Assembly (NCBI RefSeq): GCF_022808985.1
Contig: NZ_JAKZFT010000001.1
Coordinates: forward strand, 458,471 to 522,470
Direction of reading: 5' to 3'
DNA: 64,000 nt
Source: Geotalea sp. SG265
GTDB lineage: Bacteria; Desulfobacterota; Desulfuromonadia; Geobacterales; Geobacteraceae
In this document: one piece after another, positions 18,722-28,073 of the stretch
How positions within the stretch are numbered: the first letter of the stretch is position 1
Layout of the letters: each line of letters opens with the position of its first letter
The notes under the pieces: generated by a model
The model's database searches: none
What the model saw: the letters and a program-made list of their open reading frames with translations, nothing else
What the model was told of the DNA's origin: nothing
Position numbers and translations under genes: made by a program

Positions 18722-19729
18722 ATGGAAGAGAAAAACTGGAACCCGGCCGACCTGCTGCAGCTCTCCGGCGGCTACTGGAGCACCTGCGCCCTCCATGCCG
18801 GAGTAAAGCTCGATGTCTTTACCCGCCTTGCAGGCGAACCACGACCTGCCGGAGAACTGGCCGGCGAGATAAATGCCGATGCACGAGGCCTCGCCATGCT
18901 CCTTGACGCCCTGGCCTCCCTGGGCCTGCTGGCAAAGGAGCAGGGCATCTATCGCGCCACCCCCTTCGCCGAACAATTCCTCAGCAAGGACTCTCCCCAG
19001 TACCTGGGACACATCATTCTCCACCATCACCATCTCATGGAAAGCTGGGCGCACCTGGACCAGGCGGTAACAAGCGGCACCCCGATCAGCCGGCGGGTCT
19101 CCCATGAGGCTGGAGAAGAGGAACGGGAAAGCTTCGAGATGGGGATGTTCAACCTGGCCATGATGCTGGCGCCGAAGATCGTCCCCAACATCGACCTTTC
19201 AGGGCGCAGGCGCCTGCTGGATCTTGGGGGTGGGCCGGGCACCTATGCCATCCATTTCTGCCTGCAAAACCCAAGGCTCACCGCCGTTATCTACGACCTT
19301 CCCACCACCCGTCCCTTTGCCGAAAAGACCATCGCCCGCTTCGGCCTTGCCGACCGCATTGCCTTCCAACCGGGTGATTTCATCACGGACAGCATCGAAG
19401 GGAGCTTTGACGTTGCCTGGCTGTCCCACATTCTCCACAGCGAAGGACCGGAAGGGTGCGCCGTCCTGCTGAGCAAGGCGATCGCCTCCCTGGAACCGGG
19501 AGGGCTGATCCTCATCCAGGAATTCATCCTCAACGACGCCAAGGACGGCCCGGTCTTTCCGGCCCTCTTCTCCATGAACATGCTCCTGGGTACCCCCCGC
19601 GGGCAGGCCTATGGAGAAAAAGAGATTACGGAAATGCTCAAGGCGGCCGGTGCCAAAGAGGTCCGACGTCTGCCCATGGATCTTCCCAATGGTGCCGGCA
19701 TCATCGCCGGGGTAGTCGCGGAGAAATAG
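18722..19729 (+). CDS. SAM-dependent O-methyltransferase-like protein
   Basis: A 335-aa class I methyltransferase of the O-methyltransferase family 2 plan. An N-terminal winged-helix dimerisation domain (LLQLSGGYWSTCALHAGVKLDVF, then ARGLAMLLDALASLGLL) precedes the catalytic domain, with SAM motif RLLDLGGGPGTYAIHF and the WLSHILHSEG segment that holds the catalytic-base His in small-molecule O-methyltransferases. The acceptor substrate is unknown. Its stop codon abuts the start of the SGNH lipoprotein gene, so both are probably co-expressed. Confidence 0.82.
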   Translation: MEEKNWNPADLLQLSGGYWSTCALHAGVKLDVFTRLAGEPRPAGELAGEINADARGLAMLLDALASLGLLAKEQGIYRATPFAEQFLSKDSPQYLGHIILHHHHLMESWAHLDQAVTSGTPISRRVSHEAGEEERESFEMGMFNLAMMLAPKIVPNIDLSGRRRLLDLGGGPGTYAIHFCLQNPRLTAVIYDLPTTRPFAEKTIARFGLADRIAFQPGDFITDSIEGSFDVAWLSHILHSEGPEGCAVLLSKAIASLEPGGLILIQEFILNDAKDGPVFPALFSMNMLLGTPRGQAYGEKEITEMLKAAGAKEVRRLPMDLPNGAGIIAGVVAEK

Positions 19730-20329
19730 ATGCGTTTTCTGCCGTTGCTCGTGATGCTCTTTCTTCTGGGCGGTTGCTCACGGGGAGAACAGCTGCCCAG
19801 GCTGCCGGCCGACGGGGTCATTCTCGCCTTCGGCGACAGCATTACCTACGGCACGGGTGCAGCCGCCGGTGAAGGTTATCCTGCGGTGCTGGAACGGCTG
19901 ACGGGACGGAAGGTGGTCAATGGAGGGATTCCGAGTGAGGTGACGGCGGAGGGACTGCAGCGGCTGCCGGAGCTTTTGGAGCAGGTGCAGCCGAAGATGG
20001 TGATCATCTGCGAAGGGGGCAACGACATGATCCGCCGCCTTCCCCATGGAGAGATCGCCACCAACCTGCGGCAGATGGTACGGCTGGTAAAGGAAAAGGG
20101 GGCAATTCCGCTCCTGGTGAGCGTGCCGGCACTGGATCTTTCATTTGCTCCGCCCGAATTCTATGGCGAGATTGCCAGGGAGGCGCACATCCCATGGGAA
20201 GAAAAAACGCTCACCCGCATCCTCACCAGTCGATCTCTCAAGTCCGACCCCATCCATCCAAATGCTGCCGGTTACCGGAAGCTGGCCGAAGGACTGGCAC
20301 AGCTTCTCCACGAAGGGGGAGCCATCTGA
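19730..20329 (+). CDS. SGNH/GDSL-family lipoprotein hydrolase
   Basis: A 199-aa exported esterase/lipase related to TesA. The N-terminus is a lipoprotein signal peptide with lipobox LLGGC (Cys about 17). Catalytic blocks are in order: AFGDSITYG (Ser), the oxyanion Gly segment NGGIPSE, GGNDM, and DPIHPNAAGYRKLAEGL (Asp and His). It probably acts on an ester or thioester in the periplasm while anchored to a membrane. The start ATG directly follows the methyltransferase stop. Confidence 0.88.
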   Translation: MRFLPLLVMLFLLGGCSRGEQLPRLPADGVILAFGDSITYGTGAAAGEGYPAVLERLTGRKVVNGGIPSEVTAEGLQRLPELLEQVQPKMVIICEGGNDMIRRLPHGEIATNLRQMVRLVKEKGAIPLLVSVPALDLSFAPPEFYGEIAREAHIPWEEKTLTRILTSRSLKSDPIHPNAAGYRKLAEGLAQLLHEGGAI

Positions 20330-20384
20330 CGGAGCGACCACTTTTCGTTTGACGTTCCCGGAGCCATCCTCTATTTATACAGGC

Positions 20385-20696
20385 ATGGCCATTGATGCAT
20401 ATCTTCCTTACATCCTCGCCCTCAACATCCTGCTTACCATCCTTGACGCCACCATCGGCTACCATGCCGCGCCCTCCCTTGTCCGCACCGGTGCGGCAGA
20501 CGAGGAAAGCCGCGCCGCGGCAGCTAAAACGATCCGCTCCATGCTGGCCCTGGTGGTGGCACTCTACAGCTTCTTTTCCTGCCTTGCCTTTTCACGGCAA
20601 AATCTGCCGCTGCTGCTCATCCTCACGGCGGTGATCGTCGTCGATATGGTTGCGCAGGTCATCCTCCTCAGAAAAATGAAGAACCGGAGCAGGTAA
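20385..20696 (+). CDS. small three-helix membrane protein, unknown
   Basis: A 103-aa hydrophobic protein starting MAIDAYLPYILALNILLTIL. Three membrane segments can be seen (about residues 6-26, 48-66, 72-94) separated by a charged loop (ADEESRAAAAKTIR). No family is recognised. The frame is open to 20145, but that portion lies inside the SGNH gene and is not coding-like. The start has only a weak ribosome site (ACAGGC), so translation could depend on the gene before it. Confidence 0.55.
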   Translation: MAIDAYLPYILALNILLTILDATIGYHAAPSLVRTGAADEESRAAAAKTIRSMLALVVALYSFFSCLAFSRQNLPLLLILTAVIVVDMVAQVILLRKMKNRSR

Positions 20697-20701
20697 ATTC
20701 C

Positions 20702-21475
20702 TCAGGCAGGCAGGAACTGCTGCAGATTTGCCAGTGCCCGCTGCAGCTTCTCCATGTTGTGGGCCTCGATGGTCCATGCTGCCTGTGGCGCATAGTGCGC
20801 CATCAAGCGGAAAAATAGGGGGAAATCGATGCCACCCTCGCCGAGGGGGGCGTGGTCGTCCCGGGTGCCCTGGTTGTCGTGGATATGACTCTCGGCAATA
20901 TACGGGCCAAGAGCCGCGAACCACTCGTCCATCCCCACAGTCTTGAACAGATTCCAGTGTCCCACGTCGAAACAGTGGCGCAGCCGGGGTGAGTCGATGG
21001 CCTCCAGCAGCGCCACCAGCGTCGAAGGCTCCTCCTCGAAGATGTTTTCCACGGCAATGGTGCAGCCGATCGTCTCCGCCCGTTCCAGCACAGTCTGAAA
21101 GGTGTCAATGCTGTGCCGCAGCCACTCTTCCTTTTTCTCTCCGTAGCGCCAACGATCGTAACCGGGATGGAAGACCATCACCTGCGGCTTGAAGATGTCC
21201 GCTGCATTCAGAACGTCGTTGAAGCTCTGCCGGGTCACCTCGCGGATCTGACGCACCACGGACCCGGGGTTCAGGTCCATGAAGGGTGCGTGAATGGTGC
21301 ACGACAGCCCGCTACCGGCCAGGAGATCGGCCTCGACCCGCATTTTTTCGGGGATGACCTCATCCAGAGCGTCGGCGGAAAAGAAAATCTCCGGGTTGAT
21401 GCTTTCGGCAATGAGGTAATCCAGGTTGCGACCCAGGTACGGATAGGGTACATGGGCAAAAACTTTTTTATTCAT
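20702..21475 (-). CDS. sugar phosphate isomerase/epimerase-like TIM-barrel protein
   Basis: A 257-aa xylose-isomerase-like TIM barrel (AP endonuclease family 2 fold). Typical metal-ligand strands are CTIHAPFMDLNPGS, VFHPGYDR, IAVENIFEE, HCFDVGHWNLF and ESHIHDNQGTRDDHAPLGEG. The specific substrate cannot be named. It overlaps the end of the K+ channel gene by 8 bp, so the two are transcribed together. Confidence 0.82.
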   Translation of the reverse strand: MNKKVFAHVPYPYLGRNLDYLIAESINPEIFFSADALDEVIPEKMRVEADLLAGSGLSCTIHAPFMDLNPGSVVRQIREVTRQSFNDVLNAADIFKPQVMVFHPGYDRWRYGEKKEEWLRHSIDTFQTVLERAETIGCTIAVENIFEEEPSTLVALLEAIDSPRLRHCFDVGHWNLFKTVGMDEWFAALGPYIAESHIHDNQGTRDDHAPLGEGGIDFPLFFRLMAHYAPQAAWTIEAHNMEKLQRALANLQQFLPA

Positions 21476-22511
21476 GATTTTTCCTCTGCCTTTTTATATC
21501 GTCGGGGCACTTGCCGCAGTTGACCAGCTCGTCCAGCTTGTAGATGGCGGTGGGCTCACCAAGGACGATGAGGGTGTCATGGGCCTCCATGTGGGTATGG
21601 GACTCAGGGTTGAAGACCATCCTGCCCGAGACCTTCTTGATGCCGACGATAATAACGCCGGTTTCCCGGCGGAAGCCGGAACTGGCAAGATTTTCGCCGA
21701 TGAAGCCCGAGGTGGAGGGTATGACGATTTCTTCCATCTGCAGTTCCAGGTGTTCCCGCCCGGTGGCGATTTCAATGAAATCCATGACGTTAGGGCGCAG
21801 AATCGCCTGGGCCATTCGGCTGCCTCCGATCAGGTACGGCGAGACGACTTTGTTGGCGCCGGCCCGTTTGAGTTTAATTTCCGACCCTTCCTCGCCGGAA
21901 CGGGCGAGGATATACAGATCGGGGTTGAGACCGCGGGCCGTCAGGGTGATGTAGACATTCTCCGTATCGGAGGTAACCACTGAAATCAGCCCCTTGGCCC
22001 TCTTGATGCCCGCCTTGAGCAGCGTCTCGTCATCGGTGGCGTTTCCCTTGAGAAAGAGGTAGCTGTCCTGGGCCAGTTTTTCCACCACCAGCGGGTCATT
22101 CTCCACCACGACGAAGGAAAGCGGCTTTGCGGCGAATTCCCTGCAGATCAGGGCACCGATTCTGCCGAAGCCGCAGATGATGTAATGGCCGCTCAAGGCC
22201 TCAATTTTTTTTTCCAACTTTTTCCTCCCGATTATACGCTGCAGCTGCCCTTCGAACATGAGCTGGACCACGCTACCGACAATATAGCCCAGAACACCGA
22301 CGCCGAAAAAAATCAGCATCATGGTGAAGACCTTGCCGGCATCGCTCAGCTCGTGCACTTCCCGGAAACCGACCGTGCCCAGCGTAACGACAGTCATGTA
22401 GAGAGCGTCAAGCAGGCGCCATCCTTCGATGGTCGAGTACCCCGCCGTGCCGATGGAAACCAGCAGGGCCAGCACCAATACCGATATTTTCAAATGGCGG
22501 ACAGGATCCAA
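21468..22511 (-). CDS. potassium channel with RCK (TrkA-N/TrkA-C) regulatory domains
   Basis: A 347-aa two-helix K+ channel of the MthK/Kch kind. Two membrane helices flank a pore helix and a selectivity filter read as TLGTVGF (variant of TVGYG). Then comes an NAD-binding TrkA-N domain (YIICGFGRIGALICREF, VVENDPLVVEKL, GNATDDETLLKAGI) and a C-terminal TrkA-C domain with VIVGIKKVSGRMVFNPESHT. It probably starts at TTG 22511, which has a strong GAGGAG site 9 bp upstream; no ATG fits. It diverges from the gntR gene. Confidence 0.9.
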   Translation of the reverse strand: MDPVRHLKISVLVLALLVSIGTAGYSTIEGWRLLDALYMTVVTLGTVGFREVHELSDAGKVFTMMLIFFGVGVLGYIVGSVVQLMFEGQLQRIIGRKKLEKKIEALSGHYIICGFGRIGALICREFAAKPLSFVVVENDPLVVEKLAQDSYLFLKGNATDDETLLKAGIKRAKGLISVVTSDTENVYITLTARGLNPDLYILARSGEEGSEIKLKRAGANKVVSPYLIGGSRMAQAILRPNVMDFIEIATGREHLELQMEEIVIPSTSGFIGENLASSGFRRETGVIIVGIKKVSGRMVFNPESHTHMEAHDTLIVLGEPTAIYKLDELVNCGKCPDDIKRQRKNHE

Positions 22512-22615
22512 TAAAAGCTCCTCTTTTTTCCGCCTAAAATACTCCGGCCATGGCTGAATTTCAAGTTTTTAATGCCTCGTAAGTACCTGAATGGTCCAGA
22601 CAAAAGGGGAAATTC

Positions 22616-22643
22616 TTGACAATTTATGTATACTGTATACAAT
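22616..22643 (+). promoter_or_regulatory. gntR promoter with embedded GTATACTGTATAC operator
   Basis: TTGACA (22616-22621) and TACAAT (22638-22643) form a near-consensus sigma-70 promoter with a 16-bp spacer. The 13-bp palindrome GTATACTGTATAC (22628-22640) lies in the spacer and over the -10 box. GntR/FCD regulators bind short palindromes of this kind, so this is probably the autorepression site. The start codon is 25 bp downstream of the -10. Confidence 0.75.
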
Positions 22644-22667
22644 TGCCCCGGTACTGGAGGATCTCCC

Positions 22668-23375
22668 ATGAAAAGAAACCTCGAAAAGCATCTGACCCTC
22701 AGGGAGCGCATCCTTGAAACGATCCGCGATGCCATCATGAGCGGTTCCCTCAAGCCGGGAGAAAAGGTAGCCGAACCGGAACTGGCCGAGCGATTCGGCA
22801 TCAGCAGGACCCCCATCCGCGAAGCCTTCCGCCAGCTGGAATCGGAGGGCTATCTGACGGTGATTCCCCGCAAGGGGGCCGTGGTCACCGCATTTTCTCC
22901 GCGGGACGTGGAAGAGTTCTACGCCATCAAGAGCATCCTCGAAGGCTATGCAGCGCGCAAAGCCTGCGATAACCTGACGCAGAAGGAACTGGATAAACTG
23001 GCGGCCATCAATCAGAAACTGAAGCAGCTTGCCGATGCCGGCGACATCAAGAACTTCTTCAAGGTACACCAGGATTTTCACGACCTGTTCATCAAGGCCG
23101 CCAACAACGATAAGCTTTACGAGATGGTCAACGGCCTGATGAAGAAATTTCAGCGACTGCGGATCGCATCCCTGAGCAAGAAGGGGCGAATGCACGTCTC
23201 GGTGGAAGAACATGAAAAAATCATCGAGGCCTTCCGCAACAAGAACGCCGGTCTGGCGGAAAAGCTGGTGCAGAAAAACGCCGAATACGGCGGCATCGTC
23301 CTCATAAAAAGCGGTCCCGACGGTTCGCCGATGAAGAAGGCGGAGCAGACCGCAGCGAAACATCTGGATCTCTGA
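22668..23375 (+). CDS. GntR-family transcriptional regulator, FCD subfamily
   Basis: A 235-aa regulator. The N-terminal winged helix-turn-helix (LRERILETIRDAIMSGSLKPGE, then LAERFGISRTPIREAFRQLE) is typical of FadR-type GntR proteins. The C-terminal FCD helical domain carries the acid/His metal and ligand residues (EGYAARKAC, FHDLFIKAANND, SVEEHEKIIEAF). FCD proteins usually sense small carboxylates. The ATG at 22668 follows CTGGAGGATCTCCC; an upstream ATG at 22626 lies inside the promoter and is not used. The ligand and targets are not evident from neighbours. Confidence 0.92.
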   Translation: MKRNLEKHLTLRERILETIRDAIMSGSLKPGEKVAEPELAERFGISRTPIREAFRQLESEGYLTVIPRKGAVVTAFSPRDVEEFYAIKSILEGYAARKACDNLTQKELDKLAAINQKLKQLADAGDIKNFFKVHQDFHDLFIKAANNDKLYEMVNGLMKKFQRLRIASLSKKGRMHVSVEEHEKIIEAFRNKNAGLAEKLVQKNAEYGGIVLIKSGPDGSPMKKAEQTAAKHLDL

Positions 23376-23524
23376 ATCCCCTCGTCACAGCTATAAGATA
23401 ACCACATCCACTCTTACCGGCCGGACGGCGACATTCCGTTATGGAAATCCGCTCCCCCTGTGTTAAGCTGTGGATGTTTTCGTATGTGAACATTTTTATT
23501 GCCTTTGATGGGGAGGGACGGCGA

Positions 23525-24913
23525 TTGAACCTGTTGAAGCAGATTCCGAAGGTGGACAAGGTACTGGGATGGGAGGGGATACAGACCCTGCTGGAAAACC
23601 ATCCCCGCCCGGTGGTGATAAGGGCCGTGCGCACGGCACTTGAGAACCTGCGGAACCGCGCCCTGCGGCAAGAAGGGGAACGCGCCCAATTCACCGAGGA
23701 AGCAATCCTGGAGCAAATCGGCCGGGAAATTGGCTCCCTCAGCGCCCGCAAGCTCAAACGGCTGGTCAACGGCACCGGCGTCGTCATCCATACGAACCTG
23801 GGGCGGTCTCCCCTGCCGGAGAGGATTCGTGAAGCATTGGACGAGGTGGCCTTCGGCTACTCCAACCTGGAGTTCGACCTGGCAAGCGGGGAACGGGGCA
23901 GCCGCTATGCCCACGTGGAGGAAATACTCTGCGAACTGACCGGGGCAGAGGCTGCGCTGGTGGTCAACAACAACGCCGCCGCTGTTTTGCTGGCCTTAAG
24001 CTCACTGGCCGCCGGCAGAGAAGTGATCGTCTCCCGGGGAGAGCTGGTGGAAATCGGCGGCTCGTTCCGCATTCCCGACGTCATGCGCCAGAGCGGCGCC
24101 ATTTTGCGGGAGGTGGGGGCCACCAACCGCACCCATCCCGGGGACTACAGCGCGGCAGTCACCCAGGATACCGGACTGCTGCTCAAGGTACACTGCAGCA
24201 ATTTCGCTGTAGTAGGCTTTACCGCCGAAGTCTCGGCCGAACAGCTGGTCGAGCTGGGCAAGCAGCATGCCCTGCCGGTATTGGCCGATGTGGGAAGCGG
24301 CAATCTGGTGGAACTGTCCCGGCGCCTCGGCTGTAACGAACCTACAGTGCAGGAATTCGTCGATGCCGGGGTGGACGTCATCACCTTCAGCGGCGACAAG
24401 CTCCTTGGCGGCCCCCAGGCGGGCATCATCATCGGCAGAAAGGCGCTGCTGGCACCCATGAAGAAGCACCCCCTGCTGCGGGCCGTGAGGATCGACAAGC
24501 TGACCCTGGCTGCTTTGGAAGGGACCCTGCAGCTGTACCGGGACGAGCGACAGGCGCTGCAGGAGATCCCCACCCTGCGCATGCTGACTGTCCCCCTTGA
24601 AGAGCTGGCGGACAAAGCAAAAAGAATAGCGGCAGAGCTGCAGAAAGTTGTGCGCGGAAACGTACAACTCTCCCTCGTCGAGGGCTTTTCCCAGGTGGGA
24701 GGGGGAGCACTTCCACTCCTGCAGCTTCCCACGGTGCTCATCGCCATTGCCGCCGGCACCATGTCGGCCCAGGAAATAGAACAGACCATGAGACTCTCCC
24801 CTGTGCCGGTTATCGGCAGAATCTTCAAGGGAGCCTTTCTTCTGGATCCCCGCACCATTCTCGAAGAAGACATACCGGCACTGACCGCCGCTCTGCAAGG
24901 CATGAATCCCTGA
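23525..24913 (+). CDS. selA: L-seryl-tRNA(Sec) selenium transferase
   Basis: A 462-aa PLP enzyme converting seryl-tRNA(Sec) to selenocysteinyl-tRNA(Sec). Landmarks are LLKQIPKVDKVL at the start, NGTGVVIHTNLGRSPLP, NNNAAAVLLAL, and the PLP lysine in VITFSGDKLLGGPQAGI. The frame is open to an ATG at 23441, but the TTG at 23525 follows a GGGGAGGGAC site and gives the standard length and N-terminus of the family, so it is the better start. Its presence implies selenoproteins in this organism; none with an in-frame TGA was found here, and selB is not adjacent. Confidence 0.95.
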   Translation: MNLLKQIPKVDKVLGWEGIQTLLENHPRPVVIRAVRTALENLRNRALRQEGERAQFTEEAILEQIGREIGSLSARKLKRLVNGTGVVIHTNLGRSPLPERIREALDEVAFGYSNLEFDLASGERGSRYAHVEEILCELTGAEAALVVNNNAAAVLLALSSLAAGREVIVSRGELVEIGGSFRIPDVMRQSGAILREVGATNRTHPGDYSAAVTQDTGLLLKVHCSNFAVVGFTAEVSAEQLVELGKQHALPVLADVGSGNLVELSRRLGCNEPTVQEFVDAGVDVITFSGDKLLGGPQAGIIIGRKALLAPMKKHPLLRAVRIDKLTLAALEGTLQLYRDERQALQEIPTLRMLTVPLEELADKAKRIAAELQKVVRGNVQLSLVEGFSQVGGGALPLLQLPTVLIAIAAGTMSAQEIEQTMRLSPVPVIGRIFKGAFLLDPRTILEEDIPALTAALQGMNP

Positions 24914-25048
24914 CAGCCTGCTGTTAAAGAGCGCGTGTCCCCCTTCCCCGGCCAATTTGTATTTGGCCTTTTCACCCCGGATATGTATAATCGAACGATT
25001 TTATTGGCGGAAAAGCGCCGTTTCAATCCGATTTGTGGGGACGGGAAC

Positions 25049-25744
25049 ATGAGAGTCATCGCACTTATCCCTGCCGCCGGCATGGGGAAACGCATGGGAG
25101 CCGGCATGAACAAGCAGTACCTGCTCCTGGACAACAGGCCCATTCTGGCCCACACCCTGGCCGTGTTCGAGCAGGCACCCTTCGTCGACGACATCCACGT
25201 GGTCATACCCGAGGCGGAAATTTCCTTCTGCCGGGAGCAGGTCGTGGAAAAATATGGCTTCGCCAAGGTCCGCAGCATCATTGCCGGCGGTAGCGAGCGG
25301 CAGTATTCGGTGCTGAACGGCATCAGGGCGCTGAGCAATTGCAACGAAGACGACGTGGTCATCATCCATGATGGGGTCAGGCCTTTCGTGCCCCTGCAGG
25401 TCATCAGGCATTCCATCGAGACGGCGAGCCGCCATGACGGTGCCCTGGTAGCCGTGCCGGTCAAGGATACGGTAAAATGCGTCAGCGACGGCATCGTTAC
25501 CGATACCCCCCCGAGGGAAACCATCTGGCTCGCCCAGACTCCCCAGTCCTTCAGATACGACATCATCAGTGCAGCCCATGAATTGGCAGCTGCCGAAGGA
25601 TTCCTCGGCACCGACGACGCGTCGCTGGTGGAGCGCCTGGGAAGAGAGGTACATGTGGTCAGGGGGGATTACCGCAACATAAAAATTACGACGCCGGAAG
25701 ACATGCTGCTGGCGGAGACTTTTTTGAAGAATCAGACTGCATGA
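25049..25744 (+). CDS. ispD: 2-C-methyl-D-erythritol 4-phosphate cytidylyltransferase
   Basis: A 231-aa enzyme of the non-mevalonate (MEP) isoprenoid pathway that makes CDP-methylerythritol. It begins [17 protein letters not shown], the CTP-binding loop; DGVRPFV and the AVPVKDTVK segment are also standard. The frame is open to 24935, but the ATG at 25049 (after GTGGGGACGGGAAC) matches the family start. It precedes ispF, the gene for the fifth MEP step, in the same operon. Confidence 0.95.
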   Translation: MRVIALIPAAGMGKRMGAGMNKQYLLLDNRPILAHTLAVFEQAPFVDDIHVVIPEAEISFCREQVVEKYGFAKVRSIIAGGSERQYSVLNGIRALSNCNEDDVVIIHDGVRPFVPLQVIRHSIETASRHDGALVAVPVKDTVKCVSDGIVTDTPPRETIWLAQTPQSFRYDIISAAHELAAAEGFLGTDDASLVERLGREVHVVRGDYRNIKITTPEDMLLAETFLKNQTA

Positions 25745-25755
25745 AAGAGGCTACC

Positions 25756-26271
25756 ATGAGAATAGGCCACGGCTATGATGTGCACAAGCTGGTAAGCGAC
25801 AGGAAATTGATCCTTGGCGGAGTTGATGTACCCTATGAAAGGGGGTTGCTCGGCCATTCCGACGCCGATGTTCTACTCCACGCCATCTCCGACGCCATCC
25901 TCGGCGCCATCGGCGAAGGGGACATCGGCAAGCACTTCCCCGACACCGATCCCGCCTATAAGGGGGCGGACAGCATCAAGCTCTTGATGCATGTCATGGG
26001 GCTGGCCAGGGACCGGGGTTACGCCATCGGCAATGTGGACGCAACCGTTATTGCCCAAAGGCCGAAACTGGCCCCCCATATCCCCTTGATGCGGGAGAAC
26101 ATCGCCAGGGCACTGGGTTGCGGGACGGGAAGGGTCAATGTCAAGGCAACAACCACCGAGGAGCTCGGTTTTTGCGGCCGGGGAGAAGGAATAGCCTCCC
26201 ACGCGGTGGCGCTGCTGCAACGCCGGCACGATCTTTCCCCCGAACTGAAAGAGGTCCTGGAAACGAGGTGA
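25756..26271 (+). CDS. ispF: 2-C-methyl-D-erythritol 2,4-cyclodiphosphate synthase
   Basis: A 171-aa zinc enzyme of the MEP pathway. It begins [12 protein letters not shown] with the DxH metal ligands; [18 protein letters not shown] and the C-terminal [17 protein letters not shown] substrate loop are intact. An ATG at 25741 overlaps the ispD stop, but the second ATG at 25756 has a ribosome site (AAAGAGG) at proper spacing and gives the family N-terminus. The C-terminus runs about a dozen residues past the usual end. Confidence 0.94.
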   Translation: MRIGHGYDVHKLVSDRKLILGGVDVPYERGLLGHSDADVLLHAISDAILGAIGEGDIGKHFPDTDPAYKGADSIKLLMHVMGLARDRGYAIGNVDATVIAQRPKLAPHIPLMRENIARALGCGTGRVNVKATTTEELGFCGRGEGIASHAVALLQRRHDLSPELKEVLETR

Positions 26272-26279
26272 CAATATCT

Positions 26280-27977
26280 ATGGAATCCGCCAACAGCACT
26301 GCTTCGACCCCGGAAACCGCGGCGACAAGCAACTTTATCCGTACCATCGTCGAAGAAGACCTGAAAAACGGCAAGCATAAGACCGTGGTCACCCGCTTTC
26401 CGCCGGAGCCAAACGGTTACCTGCACATCGGCCACGCCAAATCGATCTGCCTCAACTTCGGTCTGGCCCGGGACTTCGGCGGCCGCTGCCACCTGCGCTT
26501 CGACGATACCAATCCTGCCAAGGAAGAGGTGGAATACGCCGAAGCGATCAAGGATAACGTTCGCTGGCTCGGCTTCGACTGGGGGGAACACCTCCATTAC
26601 GCCTCCGATTATTTTGAGCAGCTTTACCAATGGGCGGAACAGCTGATCCGCCAAGGTGACGCCTATGTTGAGGATCTCTCCGCCGAAGAGATCCGAGCCT
26701 ACCGCGGCACCCTCACCGAACCGGGCAAGGAGAGTCCCTGCCGTAGCCGCACTTCGGAAGACAATCTTGCGCTTTTCCGCCGCATGCGTGCCGGCGAGTT
26801 TGCCGACGGAGCCAAGGTGCTCCGGGCGAAGATCGACATGGCCTCCCCCAACCTCAACCTGCGCGATCCGGTCATGTACCGCATCCTCCATGCCCCCCAC
26901 CCCCATGCCGGGGACAAATGGTGCATCTATCCCATGTATGACTTCGCCCACGGCCAGAGCGACTCCATCGAAGGGATCACCCACTCCATCTGCACCCTTG
27001 AGTTCGCCGATCACCGCCCTCTCTATAAATGGTTCCTTGAACGGCTGGGCATCTACCAGCCCCATCAGTACGAGTTTGCCCGCCTCAACCTGACCTACAC
27101 GGTCATGAGCAAACGGAAGCTGCTGCAACTGGTGCAGGATGGCGATGTTTCCGGCTGGGACGACCCGCGCATGCCGACCCTCTCCGGCCTGAGGAAACGG
27201 GGCTACACCCCCGAATCGGTACGCAACTTCTGCGAGCAGATCGGCGTCGGCAAAAGCGACAGCTGGATCGACATGAGCATTCTTGAGGAAGCCGTGCGCA
27301 ATGATCTAAATGTGAGGGCGCCCCGGGCCATGGCGGTGCTTCGCCCCTTGAAGGTAGTCATCGACAACTATCCCGAAGGCCTGACCGAAGAGTTCGAGGC
27401 GGCAAACCACCCCAACGACCCGGCCATGGGCACCCGCAAGGTTCCCTTTGCCCGTGAAGTATACATTGAGCGAGACGACTTTCTCGAAGAGCCGCCCAAG
27501 GGCTTCTTCCGCCTCTCACCGGGGCGGGAAGTGCGGCTGCGCTATGCCTACATCGTCAAATGCGAAAGCGTCGTCAAAGACGCAGCAGGTAACATCGTCG
27601 AGGTGCGCTGCAGCTACGATCCTGCCTCCAGAGGAGGGTCGGCTCCGGATGGCCGCAAGATCAAAGGCACCATCCACTGGGTCTCGGCCAGGCATGCCGT
27701 CAAGGCCGAAGTACGCCTCTACGACCGGCTCTTCACAGTCCCCAACCCGGACAAGGGGGGACAGGATTTCAAGGCCTTCATCAACCAGGATTCGCTCCGG
27801 ATAGTTGAAGATGCCTGCCTGGAACCGGCGCTGGCCAAGGCGGCATCCGGCTCCAGCTATCAATTCGAACGCCAGGGGTATTTCCACGTGGGCTCGACCT
27901 CGGCCGACGGCACCCCCGTTTTCAATCGCACCGCCACCCTGCGTGATTCGTGGGGAAGTGGCGGCAAGAAAGAATGA
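26280..27977 (+). CDS. glnS: glutaminyl-tRNA synthetase
   Basis: A 565-aa class I aminoacyl-tRNA synthetase charging tRNA(Gln) with glutamine. The ATP-binding signatures are [15 protein letters not shown] (HIGH) and [12 protein letters not shown] (KMSKS equivalent), with the GlnRS-specific FDDTNPAKE and [11 protein letters not shown] segments; the anticodon-binding beta-barrels fill residues from about 340. The ATG at 26280 lies 8 bp after ispF, following GAGGTG. Having GlnRS means glutamine charging need not use the indirect GatCAB route. Confidence 0.96.
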   Translation: MESANSTASTPETAATSNFIRTIVEEDLKNGKHKTVVTRFPPEPNGYLHIGHAKSICLNFGLARDFGGRCHLRFDDTNPAKEEVEYAEAIKDNVRWLGFDWGEHLHYASDYFEQLYQWAEQLIRQGDAYVEDLSAEEIRAYRGTLTEPGKESPCRSRTSEDNLALFRRMRAGEFADGAKVLRAKIDMASPNLNLRDPVMYRILHAPHPHAGDKWCIYPMYDFAHGQSDSIEGITHSICTLEFADHRPLYKWFLERLGIYQPHQYEFARLNLTYTVMSKRKLLQLVQDGDVSGWDDPRMPTLSGLRKRGYTPESVRNFCEQIGVGKSDSWIDMSILEEAVRNDLNVRAPRAMAVLRPLKVVIDNYPEGLTEEFEAANHPNDPAMGTRKVPFAREVYIERDDFLEEPPKGFFRLSPGREVRLRYAYIVKCESVVKDAAGNIVEVRCSYDPASRGGSAPDGRKIKGTIHWVSARHAVKAEVRLYDRLFTVPNPDKGGQDFKAFINQDSLRIVEDACLEPALAKAASGSSYQFERQGYFHVGSTSADGTPVFNRTATLRDSWGSGGKKE

Positions 27978-28073
27978 CCGATGTAAACGCAGGCTTACGG
28001 AAGGCACCAGCCGGGGTAGAATAAACAGGCAGCCGCCCGGCGGTGCGCTTTCGGCAGCCTGGAGGACGAACCG

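Noticed and set aside
22626..22667. Upstream ATG (22626) as start of the GntR gene
   Set aside because: It lies within the promoter and operator and has no ribosome site; ATG 22668 has a strong one.
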